A DNA stretch of 25,891 bases, from NCBI GenBank assembly GCA_934394855.1, contig CAKRRH010000027.1, forward strand, positions 1 through 25,891, given 5' to 3'. Of this stretch, positions 7,350 to 12,855 are shown one piece after another. The DNA comes from an uncultured Eubacteriales bacterium. Lineage in GTDB: Bacteria > Bacillota > Clostridia > Oscillospirales > Acutalibacteraceae. The translations under genes and the position numbers were made by a program. The notes beneath the pieces were generated by a model that had not been told where the DNA came from, did no database searches, and saw nothing but the letters and a program-made list of their open reading frames with translations. Positions within the stretch are counted from its first letter, which is position 1, and each line of letters starts with the position of its first letter.

Positions 7350-7505
7350 CTTGGCGACAACTACACAACCACTGATAATTAAACTGATAGATATTACAAT
7401 CAAAAAGATTGCTACTAATCTCCAATCACGAAGACTGTCTTCCAAGCTGTCTATTTCCGATTGTTGGAGTTTAATTATTTCTTTAAGCGATTCTTTTTCG
7501 CCCAT
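7338..7505 (-). CDS. small membrane protein (55 aa)
   Basis: A 55-residue protein with an N-terminal helix that could form a short coiled coil (KEIIKLQQSEIDSLEDSLRD) and one C-terminal membrane segment (LVAIFLIVISISLIISGCVVVA). The longer frame starts at 7535, but AAAGGAGTG sits at good distance before the ATG at 7505. It belongs to the leftward phage operon and converges with the plus-strand small membrane protein at 7146-7349. The mirrored arrangement of a charged soluble half and a C-terminal membrane anchor in both neighbours is notable. Function unknown. Confidence 0.55.
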   Translation of the reverse strand: MGEKESLKEIIKLQQSEIDSLEDSLRDWRLVAIFLIVISISLIISGCVVVAKLFG

Positions 7506-7528
7506 TGTATTCTCACTCCTTTCTTTGT

Positions 7529-7557
7529 TTGACATATTATTCCTGTTGTGTTATACT
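7529..7557 (+). promoter_or_regulatory. promoter of the DUF2513 gene
   Basis: TTGACA at 7529-7534, 17-base spacer, TATACT at 7552-7557, followed by TTGGAGGTGA and the ATG at 7581. Eleven of twelve consensus positions match. Confidence 0.85.
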
Positions 7558-7580
7558 CACCTTAGATTGGAGGTGAGTCA

Positions 7581-7961
7581 ATGAAACTGAACCAAGATTG
7601 CATAAGAGACTTATTATTATACCTTGAAGAAAACCTTGATTACTGCGATTGCTTAAGTATCAGCGATATAGAATTACCTGATTATGATATAAAAACAATA
7701 CTTTATACCGCACAAAAGCTAAAGCAAGCCGGATACATATCTGCCGATTTTTCCATTCTTGACACAGATGATTTATGTGCCGATTTTCTTGAAATCACAT
7801 GGGACGGTCATCAATTTCTCGACACAATAAGAGACAACAATGTATGGAAGAAAACAAAATCAGTTGTGTCCAAACTATCGTCTGTGTCCGTAACAATAAT
7901 CTCTAATGTCGCGTCACAAGTTTTGACCAATCTTATAAATCAGCAATTAGGCTTGTGTTAG
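7581..7961 (+). CDS. DUF2513-family protein, candidate moron
   Basis: A 126-residue protein of the DUF2513 family. It opens MKLNQDCIRDLLLYLEENLD, then has a winged-helix-like region (IKTILYTAQKLKQAGYISAD) and the family signature ITWDGHQFLDTIRDNNVWKKTK at about 72-93, with a hydrophobic tail (VTIISNVASQVLTNLINQQLG). The family is common in prophages, is of unknown function, and often sits near immunity genes. It has its own strong promoter and GGAGGTGA ribosome site and reads against the early operon, so it is likely lysogen-expressed. Its last bases overlap the end of the convergent small membrane gene by four bases. Confidence 0.85.
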   Translation: MKLNQDCIRDLLLYLEENLDYCDCLSISDIELPDYDIKTILYTAQKLKQAGYISADFSILDTDDLCADFLEITWDGHQFLDTIRDNNVWKKTKSVVSKLSSVSVTIISNVASQVLTNLINQQLGLC

Positions 7962-8134
7962 CTTCTTTTAAGCCAATGTCGAATCACCCATTTTGTGAGT
8001 CTTTCCAAATCCTCAGTGGGTGGTTCGATATTCTTTTCCGCAACCCACGCCGCTAACACTGTCAAATGCAGACGGTTGACGACCCAACCTATGCACGCAA
8101 TTATCAGCAAAACGGACAAAATAAAGTAAAACAT
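7958..8134 (-). CDS. small membrane protein (58 aa) of the early phage operon
   Basis: A 58-residue frame: MFYFILSVLLIIACIGWVVN (one membrane segment, about 3-19), then a short soluble part with EPPTEDLERLTKWVIRHWLK. The tail pattern PPT-(D/E)-L---TKWVI-H recurs in small proteins of Clostridia prophages. GGAAGGAGAGAAGTG precedes the ATG at 8134, an excellent ribosome site. It lies 41 bases after the Cro-like gene. An overlapping 85-residue frame on the same strand lacks such a start and is rejected. Function unknown. Confidence 0.65.
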   Translation of the reverse strand: MFYFILSVLLIIACIGWVVNRLHLTVLAAWVAEKNIEPPTEDLERLTKWVIRHWLKRS

Positions 8135-8175
8135 CACTTCTCTCCTTCCTTTCTATTATTGCACAGTTTGTGAAA

Positions 8176-8376
8176 TCATTTTGCAAAAAAAATCTTTTGC
8201 ACTGATGTGTCATAAAACGCTGCAAGTTTAACTTTAATCTCATCTCTCGGAATTCTGTTGCCCTGCTCATACATTGAAAGTGCTGAAACGCTTATCCCAC
8301 AAGCTTTAGCAACCGAATCAAGCGTTTTGCTACCACGAAGTTCGACAAGTCTCTTTCCTATTTCCTTTGAATCCAC
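8176..8376 (-). CDS. Cro-like XRE-family regulator
   Basis: A 66-residue single-domain XRE helix-turn-helix protein: GKRLVELRGSKTLDSVAKAC is helices 1-2, and GISVSALSMYEQGNRIPRDE holds the recognition helix with the classic SxYExGxR-P pattern. It starts with GTG at 8376, with GAGGTG seven bases upstream. It is the first gene transcribed leftward, divergent from the S24 repressor across a 156-base region, so it is the natural Cro: made on induction, shutting off repressor transcription and tuning early genes. The C-terminus (FYDTSVQKIFFAK) resembles other phage Cro-like proteins. Confidence 0.88.
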   Translation of the reverse strand: MDSKEIGKRLVELRGSKTLDSVAKACGISVSALSMYEQGNRIPRDEIKVKLAAFYDTSVQKIFFAK

Positions 8377-8403
8377 CTTAATTCACCTCGCTTTTTTAAT
8401 TTG

Positions 8404-8504
8404 CACATATCGTGTAATCATATGATACACTAATCATTTATATTTGTCAAGTACTTTTTTCACATTTTGTAAAATTTTTTCTTGACATTTTCACATTGCG
8501 TGTA
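8404..8504. promoter_or_regulatory. three operator-like sites in the immunity region
   Basis: Three similar 13-base imperfect palindromes lie in the divergent spacer: CACATATCGTGTA (8404-8416), CACATTTTGTAAA (8461-8473) and CACATTGCGTGTA (8492-8504). The third fills most of the spacer of the repressor promoter; the first lies just downstream of the leftward -10. A further near-palindrome, GTGTAATCATATGATACAC at 8412-8430, overlaps the leftward -10. They are probable CI/Cro operators, read by eye. Confidence 0.55.
8422..8450 (-). promoter_or_regulatory. leftward early promoter (PL/PR-type)
   Basis: On the minus strand TTGACA (8445-8450), a 17-base spacer and TATCAT (8422-8427) precede the Cro-like gene. 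It should drive the whole leftward replication module and be shut by the repressor. Confidence 0.8.
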
Positions 8505-8510
8505 TATAAT
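8482..8510 (+). promoter_or_regulatory. repressor maintenance promoter
   Basis: TTGACA (8482-8487), 17-base spacer and TATAAT (8505-8510), a full consensus promoter. AAAGGAG follows at 8517-8523, then the repressor ATG at 8533. An operator-like site occupies the spacer, implying autoregulation. Confidence 0.9.
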
Positions 8511-8532
8511 TAAATCAAAGGAGTAGATACAG

Positions 8533-9174
8533 ATGTCAACATTTGGAGATATATTAAAAAAATTAAGAAAATCGCAGGATTTAACTCAAACACAATTAGC
8601 CGAAAAGTTAGGGCTTGCGTTCAGTACAATAAGTATGTACGAACGAGGCGAACGTGAACCCGACTTTGAAACAATGGAAGCTATTGCAGACTACTTTAAT
8701 GTTTCAATGGACTACTTACACGGTAAATCAAACTCTTTCCACGCCACCGAACCAAACGCTACAGTCCTCGACAGCAAGGTGCGAATGATACCGCTGTATG
8801 AATCGGTATCGGCAGGCTTCGGAGTGTGTGCGCAAGACCGTGTGGTTGATTACATACCGCTCCCGATTGAAAGTGATTACGAAGCGGATGAAACGCTCTG
8901 CATTAGGGTGTCGGGGAACAGCATGTACCCGAAAATCGAGGACGGCGATATAATTGTAGTAAGAAAACAATCGAGCGTTGACAGCGGCAAAGTTGGCGTG
9001 TTTATGATAGATAACGATGACACCGTAGTGAAAAAGGTTGAATACATAGACGGCGAGGATTGGCTGATACTGATTTCGTTCAACCCCGAATATGCCCCAC
9101 GTCGGTTTGAGGGTGCCGAGGTTCAGCGTGTGCGTGTCCTTGGACTTGTCAAACAGGTAATTAAGGAGATATGA
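8533..9174 (+). CDS. CI-like phage repressor, XRE plus S24 peptidase
   Basis: A 213-residue two-domain repressor. Residues about 6-62 are an XRE helix-turn-helix (KLRKSQDLTQTQLAEKLGL, then STISMYERGEREPD). Residues about 85-213 are a LexA/CI S24 domain, with the Ala94-Gly95 cleavage bond in SVSAGFG, catalytic Ser130 in GNSMYPKIEDGD and Lys167 in TVVKKV. DNA damage and RecA-ssDNA should trigger self-cleavage and induction. It keeps the leftward early genes silent. The start is fixed by AAAGGAG and the consensus promoter. Its stop overlaps the next gene as ATGA, so the nuclease-like protein downstream is made whenever the repressor is. Confidence 0.95.
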   Translation: MSTFGDILKKLRKSQDLTQTQLAEKLGLAFSTISMYERGEREPDFETMEAIADYFNVSMDYLHGKSNSFHATEPNATVLDSKVRMIPLYESVSAGFGVCAQDRVVDYIPLPIESDYEADETLCIRVSGNSMYPKIEDGDIIVVRKQSSVDSGKVGVFMIDNDDTVVKKVEYIDGEDWLILISFNPEYAPRRFEGAEVQRVRVLGLVKQVIKEI

Positions 9175-9554
9175 TTCAAAATTCGGTGATAAAAATGAAA
9201 GATAATTTATTCAAAGTCGGAACATTCTTAAAAAATTATAATCGGATATTAAACGCAGCATTTCCTATTTTACCAATATATAAATCAGAAGGCTTGAAGA
9301 TTCATGTTCAAAAAAAGCATTCTAATTGTTTAAAATACATAGAACATATATCCGAAATACTTATAAATCCTGATTATATAGGTTCAAAAGATGAACAGAG
9401 TGTAGAATTAATCAAAAAATTTGATGAAAACATTCTCTTGGCACTGAATCTTGATATAAAAAATCAATATTTCTATGTTGCGTCGTTATATAATATCACT
9501 GAATCAAAAATCAATAACAGATTAAATAGCGGACACTTAAAAAAATATAAATAG
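9171..9554 (+). CDS. PBECR-type (phage barnase/EndoU/colicin/RelE-like) nuclease domain protein
   Basis: A 127-residue protein. From about residue 40 it follows the pattern GLKIHVQKKHSNCLKYIEHI, ILINPDYIGS, then SVELIKKFDENILLALNLD, ending in ESKINNRLNSGHLKKYK. This matches PBECR-class domains, in the wider group of small RNases including barnase, EndoU, colicin E5/D and RelE. The likely active-site residues are the His and Lys of KKHSN and the Arg/Ser of RLNSG; this is from family memory, not alignment. It overlaps the repressor stop by four bases and is co-expressed in the lysogen. A constitutively made nuclease with no visible antitoxin gene suggests either tight specificity, such as abortive infection, or control by an RNA downstream. 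Confidence 0.6.
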   Translation: MIQNSVIKMKDNLFKVGTFLKNYNRILNAAFPILPIYKSEGLKIHVQKKHSNCLKYIEHISEILINPDYIGSKDEQSVELIKKFDENILLALNLDIKNQYFYVASLYNITESKINNRLNSGHLKKYK

Positions 9555-9567
9555 TTGTAAAAATAAT

Positions 9568-9596
9568 TTGACAAAATAAAATAAATATGGTATAAT
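9568..9596 (+). promoter_or_regulatory. consensus promoter of the stand-alone RNA
   Basis: TTGACA (9568-9573), 17-base spacer, TATAAT (9591-9596). It lies 13 bases after the PBECR stop and faces no reading frame; a structured region and terminator follow. Confidence 0.85.
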
Positions 9597-9602
9597 GCAG
9601 TT

Positions 9603-9752
9603 GCAAAGATGATACACTATTAATAGATTATTGAGGTCGGAAATGGCACCCGACACACTCATCATGAGTACCTGAGATGCAGGATACGCCGCCCTGCCGA
9701 TAATCTGAAAGCGATAAAACGGACAACTGTCTTATGGTGGTTGTCCGTTTTT
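9603..9752 (+). ncRNA. candidate structured non-coding RNA, about 150 nt
   Basis: Between a full-consensus promoter and a perfect terminator lies about 150 bases with no plausible reading frame. Closing stem: AGATTAT (9625-9631) with ATAATCT (9700-9706). Inside are GTCGG/CCGAC (9636-9640 with 9650-9654), ACTC/GAGT (9657-9660 with 9666-9669), and two mutually exclusive helices: CCTG/CAGG (9671-9674 with 9680-9683) or GCAGG/CCTGC (9679-9683 with 9693-9697). The alternative pairing could be a switch. I compared it by eye with riboswitch, ribozyme and 6S consensus features and recognise none. It lies between two putative nuclease genes, so an RNA antitoxin, guide or decoy are options, as is a phage regulatory RNA. 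Confidence 0.6.
9716..9752 (+). terminator. intrinsic terminator of the candidate RNA
   Basis: AACGGACAAC pairs perfectly with GTTGTCCGTT around a 12-base loop (TGTCTTATGGTG) and runs into TTTTT at 9748-9752. Confidence 0.9.
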
Positions 9753-9863
9753 CGTATTTATGTAAAAGCATAAATGGCGATAAAACTTCAATAAATTTAA
9801 ACTGTTTCCAAAATGGAAATAGTTATAGTTGTAAAAAAAGTATAAATTGGTAAAATTTGAGTG

Positions 9864-9892
9864 TTGACAAATAACATAAAATCACATATACT
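9864..9892 (+). promoter_or_regulatory. promoter of the NYN gene leader
   Basis: TTGACA (9864-9869), 17-base spacer, TATACT (9887-9892). Transcription should begin near 9898, at the base of a short hairpin. Confidence 0.85.
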
Positions 9893-9897
9893 AAGAG

Positions 9898-9993
9898 TGT
9901 AAATCTTAGATTTACAAAAATATGATAGTGAGCTCTTAGTAGTAGTTCCCCCACCATACGGGGTTTTACGAGGCTAAGAGCTTTTTGTTTTTT
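9898..9993 (+). ncRNA. structured leader with an internal terminator upstream of the NYN gene
   Basis: The leader begins with a perfect 8-bp hairpin, TGTAAATC-TTA-GATTTACA (9898-9916). It ends in a terminator-like stem, AGCTCTTAG (9931-9939) with CTAAGAGCT (9974-9982), followed by TTTTTGTTTTTT. A second CCCC/GGGG hairpin (9948-9951 with 9960-9963) sits inside its large loop. AGGAGG starts one base after the T-run, so most transcripts should stop before the gene and only read-through makes the protein. Promoter, RNA, terminator, RNase is the layout of type III toxin-antitoxin loci, although tandem repeats are absent. Simple attenuation is the alternative. Confidence 0.65.
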
Positions 9994-10009
9994 AGGAGGT
10001 AAAAATATT

Positions 10010-10702
10010 ATGGAAGAAAGAAAACATTATGATAGACACAAGTTTGAAGTAAAAACAGCAATTTTGGTTGACGGGGGGTTTTATAGAAAAAGAGCTAAAC
10101 ATTTTACTGGAAGCAAAACTCCTGCCGAAAGAGCTGATGAATTATTTACCTACTGCTGCAAACTTCTTTCGAACGATAGAGAATATAGAAAACTATATCG
10201 TATTTTTTATTATGATTGTCCTCCTATTGACAAACATATTTACAATCCTATTACTAAAAAGACCATTGATATGGGAAAAAGCGATGAATACAAGTGGACA
10301 TGTGAATTTTATAATGAACTTAAGAGGCATAGAAAAATTGCCCTTAGAATGGGAAGGTTAAGTGAAGAGCAAATACACTACCAAATTAAGCCTGATTCTT
10401 TCAAAAAACTTGTTAATGGAAGTTTGAAAGTTGAAGATCTTACCGAGCGTGATGTATACATAAATCTTGAACAAAAAGGCGTTGATATGAGAATAGGTGT
10501 AGATATATCATCGTTAGCTTTTAAAAAGCAAGTGGATCAAATCATACTTATTTCAGGGGACAGTGACTTTGTTCCTGCTGCAAAGCAAGCGCGACGAGAA
10601 GGAATAGATTTTCTTCTTGATCCAATGGGGAATCCTATAAAAGCAGATTTATTTGAACACATCGACGGCTTATTGAGCCGACGACCCTTTAAAGAGAATT
10701 AA
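10010..10702 (+). CDS. NYN-domain (PIN-like) ribonuclease
   Basis: A 230-residue NYN/LabA-like protein. The fold's metal-binding acidic residues are visible: Asp21 in AILVDGGFYRK, Asp184 and Asp186 in LISGDSDFVPAAKQARREG, and acidic residues in LLDPMGNPIKADLFEHIDGL. NYN proteins are usually Mg2+-dependent endoribonucleases. The insertion at about 70-150 (YYDCPPIDKHIYNPITKKT to LTERDVYINLEQKGVDMRIGVD) is characteristic of a Clostridia subgroup with no established role that I know. AGGAGG is placed 10 bases before the ATG. The gene has its own promoter and sits between two structured RNAs. Lying between repressor and integrase, a usual cargo slot, it could be a defence or maintenance RNase. Substrate unknown. 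Confidence 0.85.
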   Translation: MEERKHYDRHKFEVKTAILVDGGFYRKRAKHFTGSKTPAERADELFTYCCKLLSNDREYRKLYRIFYYDCPPIDKHIYNPITKKTIDMGKSDEYKWTCEFYNELKRHRKIALRMGRLSEEQIHYQIKPDSFKKLVNGSLKVEDLTERDVYINLEQKGVDMRIGVDISSLAFKKQVDQIILISGDSDFVPAAKQARREGIDFLLDPMGNPIKADLFEHIDGLLSRRPFKEN

Positions 10703-10737
10703 AAAAATCGCCCACCCTGCGCCAACAGGATGAGCGA
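10701..10737 (-). terminator. minus-strand intrinsic terminator abutting the NYN stop
   Basis: Read on the minus strand, TCGCTCATCCTG pairs over 12 positions with CAGGGTGGGCGA around TTGGCG and is followed by TTTTTTT. Two pairs are G-U in the minus RNA but A-C mismatches in the plus RNA, so it works for leftward transcripts. No leftward gene is upstream; a short antisense RNA is implied. Confidence 0.75.
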
Positions 10738-10743
10738 TGGAAC

Positions 10744-10808
10744 CAGCGGAGCGTGTCCACTGATTAGGATTGAGTACCCTAATCAATATATTAACACATG
10801 CTCCGTTG
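10744..10808 (+). ncRNA. long stem-loop in the integrase leader
   Basis: CAGCGGAGCGTGT (10744-10756) pairs over 13 positions with 10796-10808, and an inner 8-bp helix TGATTAGG/CCTAATCA (10761-10768 with 10778-10785) closes a 9-base loop. Two outer pairs are G-U in the plus RNA and A-C mismatches in the minus RNA, favouring the plus strand. It ends 33 bases before the integrase ATG. It could control integrase translation, stabilise the mRNA, or be a DNA-level binding site. Confidence 0.55.
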
Positions 10809-10840
10809 ATTTGCAATACAAAATTCAAAGGAGTGTTTTT

Positions 10841-11878
10841 ATGCCCAAAGCAACAAAACTTCCAAGTGGTAACTGGAGAGTTCAGGCGAGCAAAGTTATC
10901 GACGGCCAAAAGGTAATGAAATCTTTCACAGACCCGGACCGTAAAAAAGCACTTGCTAAAGCTTCACAATGGTATGCCGAAAACAATAATACAGACATTG
11001 AAAGTATTACGCTAAAAATAGCATACGAACGATACATTGATAACAAGTCAAAGGTACTTTCTCCGGGTACAATCAGAGAATATACACGACAAAGCAAGCG
11101 CTATTTACAAACGCTAATGCCCTTAAAAATATCAACAATTTCAAACGAACAAATACAACGGGCAATCAACATCGAAGCAACAGATAAATCACCGAAAACG
11201 ATTCGTGATATAATCGGACTGCTTTCGGGAGTAATGAAAATGTTTCGACCCGATTTCAAAATAACTGTCACTTTGCCTAAAAAAGAGAAACCTAAATTCT
11301 ATATTCCGACCGAAGATGAAGTACGCAAAGTAATAGAAGAATCCGAGGGAACGGAAATGGAGCTTCCGATATTGCTTGCCGCTTTCGGTCCAATGCGCCG
11401 TGGTGAGATTTGCGCCCTAACCGACAAAGATATTGACGGTTGCAAGGTTACAATTAACAAGGCATTAGCTCAAAACGAAAAAAAAGAGTGGGTGGTCAAA
11501 GCGCCCAAAACAACAGCAGGTTTCAGAACCATATATTACCCGGATTTTATGAAAGAAAAATTAAGCTCTGTCAACGGCAAAGTATTCGCACATACGCCCA
11601 ATGCAATTACATCACGATTTGAACACATATGCAGCCGTGCAGGAGTTCGTCAATTTAAGTTCCATGCATTGCGTCACTACTGTGTTTCTTATCTCCATTC
11701 AAAGGGAGTGCCGACAAAATATATAATGGCTCGTGGCGGATGGGAAACTGAAACGGTTATAAACCAAATTTATAACCACACTCTCAACGACGCAACAATC
11801 GAAATAAACAAGATCATAAATGATAATTTATCTGACATCATAACAAAAAGTTCACACGAAAATTCACACGACATTTAA
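10841..11878 (+). CDS. int: tyrosine recombinase (phage integrase)
   Basis: A 345-residue integrase. The N-terminus (KLPSGNWRVQASKVIDGQKV) is an AP2-like arm-binding domain, a SAM-like core-binding domain spans about 60-150, and the catalytic domain holds Arg186 in GPMRRGEICAL, HALRH with His275 and Arg278, Trp301 in GGWET and nucleophile Tyr311 in QIYNHT. It catalyses site-specific integration and excision. A longer frame begins at 10730, but AAAGGAG at the right distance and family alignment fix the ATG at 10841. It points at the tRNA 3' end 36 bases beyond its stop, the expected attachment site. No excisionase gene is recognised beside it; one of the small HTH-like proteins could serve. 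Confidence 0.95.
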   Translation: MPKATKLPSGNWRVQASKVIDGQKVMKSFTDPDRKKALAKASQWYAENNNTDIESITLKIAYERYIDNKSKVLSPGTIREYTRQSKRYLQTLMPLKISTISNEQIQRAINIEATDKSPKTIRDIIGLLSGVMKMFRPDFKITVTLPKKEKPKFYIPTEDEVRKVIEESEGTEMELPILLAAFGPMRRGEICALTDKDIDGCKVTINKALAQNEKKEWVVKAPKTTAGFRTIYYPDFMKEKLSSVNGKVFAHTPNAITSRFEHICSRAGVRQFKFHALRHYCVSYLHSKGVPTKYIMARGGWETETVINQIYNHTLNDATIEINKIINDNLSDIITKSSHENSHDI

Positions 11879-11914
11879 AATTCCGTTTAAATAAAGGCTT
11901 TTTACGATTTATAC

Positions 11915-11943
11915 CGCAAGTTCAAATCTTGTCGCCTCGACCA
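11915..11943 (+). other. attachment site: tRNA 3'-end duplicate (probably tRNA-Pro)
   Basis: CGCAAGTTCAAATCTTGTCG followed by CCTCGACCA is the 3' third of a tRNA: T-arm GCAAG-TTCAAAT-CTTGT, acceptor strand CGCCTCG, discriminator A and encoded CCA. No matching 5' half (CGAGGCG) lies upstream, where the integrase ends 36 bases earlier. G72 with A73 implies C1, typical of bacterial tRNA-Pro. This is the remnant left when a phage integrates into a tRNA 3' end. The whole tRNA should lie at the far left prophage end, on the plus strand. Confidence 0.8.
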
Positions 11944-11950
11944 GATAAAT

Positions 11951-11985
11951 AACAACTGTCCGACATGGACGGTTGTTATTTTTTT
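11951..11985 (+). terminator. terminator of the interrupted tRNA gene
   Basis: AACAACTGTCC pairs over 11 positions with GGACGGTTGTT around GACAT, followed by ATTTTTTTG. It begins 7 bases after the CCA and was probably the host tRNA's own terminator before integration. Confidence 0.85.
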
Positions 11986-12044
11986 GTTTTGATATGACAA
12001 GGTTTGTTCGCAGCGACCTTTGAAAAGCGTCAGCTTTTCATGCG

Positions 12045-12341
12045 TTATTCGGATTTGATTTTGACTTTTTCATTTTCGTATGTTATACTACCGATATAAC
12101 CGCTTTTCAGCAAGTCGGTAGGCATATAGAAGCCTACACGGGTTAGCAGATTAGCGGTTATCTTTTTGTTTTTTGAAGCATAAAGAATGTCGCTGTTTTC
12201 AAAAAAGTGTTTAATCGACTTGTCAACATATTTGCCGTCGGCAAGATTGGCAAGCTTGATTTCTTTGTTTTCGCCGAGTTTTTTAACAAACTCATCAAAT
12301 GTGAGTGCGCTCTCGCCGAAAATAGGTTTTAGATAATCCAT
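12045..12341 (-). CDS. phage scaffold (Gp20-like) N-terminal fragment or remnant
   Basis: A 98-residue protein. The first 45 residues (MDYLKPIFGESALTFDEFVK, then NKEIKLANLADGKYVDKS) closely resemble the N-terminus of phage minor structural protein Gp20/capsid scaffold, where an IKLANLA-G-YV-K segment is typical. The rest (HFFENSDILYASKNKKITAN to the end) does not look like the coiled-coil scaffold and is unfamiliar. True scaffolds are about 180-200 residues, so this is a truncation or a chimera. GGAAAGGA precedes the ATG at 12341. The frame continues upstream to 12434 without a good start. It lies outside the prophage's att, suggesting a relic of another element. Confidence 0.5.
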   Translation of the reverse strand: MDYLKPIFGESALTFDEFVKKLGENKEIKLANLADGKYVDKSIKHFFENSDILYASKNKKITANLLTRVGFYMPTDLLKSGYIGSITYENEKVKIKSE

Positions 12342-12454
12342 AAGTTTTTTTCCTTTCCGCTCTGGTAAATCGCTTTGATTTATAAATCCGCAGCTGCTCT
12401 GCGTCGGAGCGTCCGTGCGGTTAAATGTCAGCACGGCAAGACTGATTTTTTGTA

Positions 12455-12506
12455 TGAAAAAAGCACCCTCACAACCGATTATTGCTTGTCGATTGCAAAA
12501 GTGCTT
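12455..12506 (-). terminator. minus-strand terminator
   Basis: On the minus strand AGCAC ... GTGCT enclose an inner helix CAATCG/CGGTTG and are followed by TTTTTTC. It lies just after the 45-residue gene ending at 12524. Confidence 0.6.
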
Positions 12507-12523
12507 AGTTCCTATATTATGTT

Positions 12524-12661
12524 TTAATTTTTCTTTTTTTCTGCAAATTCTTTTTGCAACTCGTCATATGAAATACCATAATATTTTTTGCATATTTCAT
12601 CACGTTTTGACGGCTCCATCAACTCCAGTGGAGTATCATCTATTTTTATTTGTTTAATCAA
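12524..12661 (-). CDS. small hypothetical protein (45 aa)
   Basis: A 45-residue charged protein starting at TTG (12661) with a very strong AGGAGG nine bases upstream. It reads IKQIKIDDTPLELMEPSKRD, then EICKKYYGISYDELQKEF and a lysine-rich end. The ISYDELQKEF pattern suggests a small helical protein, but I recognise no family. It probably shares a transcript with the 45-residue hydrophobic frame upstream, from the promoter at 12827-12855, and is closed by the terminator at 12455-12506. The spacing and ribosome site argue for real translation despite the rare start codon. Confidence 0.5.
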   Translation of the reverse strand: MIKQIKIDDTPLELMEPSKRDEICKKYYGISYDELQKEFAEKKKN

Positions 12662-12684
12662 TCTTTAAATACCTCCATCTGTAT

Positions 12685-12822
12685 TTAACCAAACATTAGA
12701 TTAAAAGGCACTATTGTCCACACAAAACCAAAAAGAAAACCGCTAAAGTAAAGCCACGCAAAGCAAAACATAAGCGGTAATCCAAACAGCGAGGGGTTGG
12801 AAACAATCCCTCCGCTATCCAT
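12685..12822 (-). CDS. possible small hydrophobic protein (45 aa)
   Basis: A 45-residue frame with a long hydrophobic stretch (GLPLMFCFAWLYFSGFLFGF then VWTIVPFNLMFG), enough for one or two membrane segments. It has no Shine-Dalgarno, and its ATG coincides with the predicted transcription start (about 12820), so it would be leaderless or nearly so. The same DNA also forms stem-loops: GAGGG/CCCTC near the start and CCGCT/AGCGG followed by TTTTCTTTTT on the minus strand. A short RNA is a real alternative. A small hydrophobic peptide next to a structured RNA recalls type I toxin-antitoxin loci, but the antisense partner is not evident. Confidence 0.3.
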   Translation of the reverse strand: MDSGGIVSNPSLFGLPLMFCFAWLYFSGFLFGFVWTIVPFNLMFG

Positions 12823-12826
12823 CTTT

Positions 12827-12855
12827 ATTATACGCAATTATGATGAAAAAGTCAA
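12827..12855 (-). promoter_or_regulatory. minus-strand promoter
   Basis: On the minus strand TTGACT (12850-12855), 17-base spacer, TATAAT (12827-12832), 11 of 12 consensus positions. It should drive the two 45-residue frames or an RNA leftward. Confidence 0.75.

Noticed and set aside
8013..8270. An 85-residue minus-strand frame across the end of the Cro-like gene
   Set aside because: It has no ribosome site, cuts into the Cro-like gene, and overlaps in another frame the 58-residue membrane protein at 7958-8134, which has an excellent start.
9753..9897. Tandem antitoxin repeats of a classical type III toxin-antitoxin system
   Set aside because: No direct repeats of 30-45 bases are present between the first terminator and the NYN leader.
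10068..10361. A 97-residue plus-strand frame within the NYN gene
   Set aside because: Out-of-frame shadow; the NYN frame has the conserved motifs and ribosome site.
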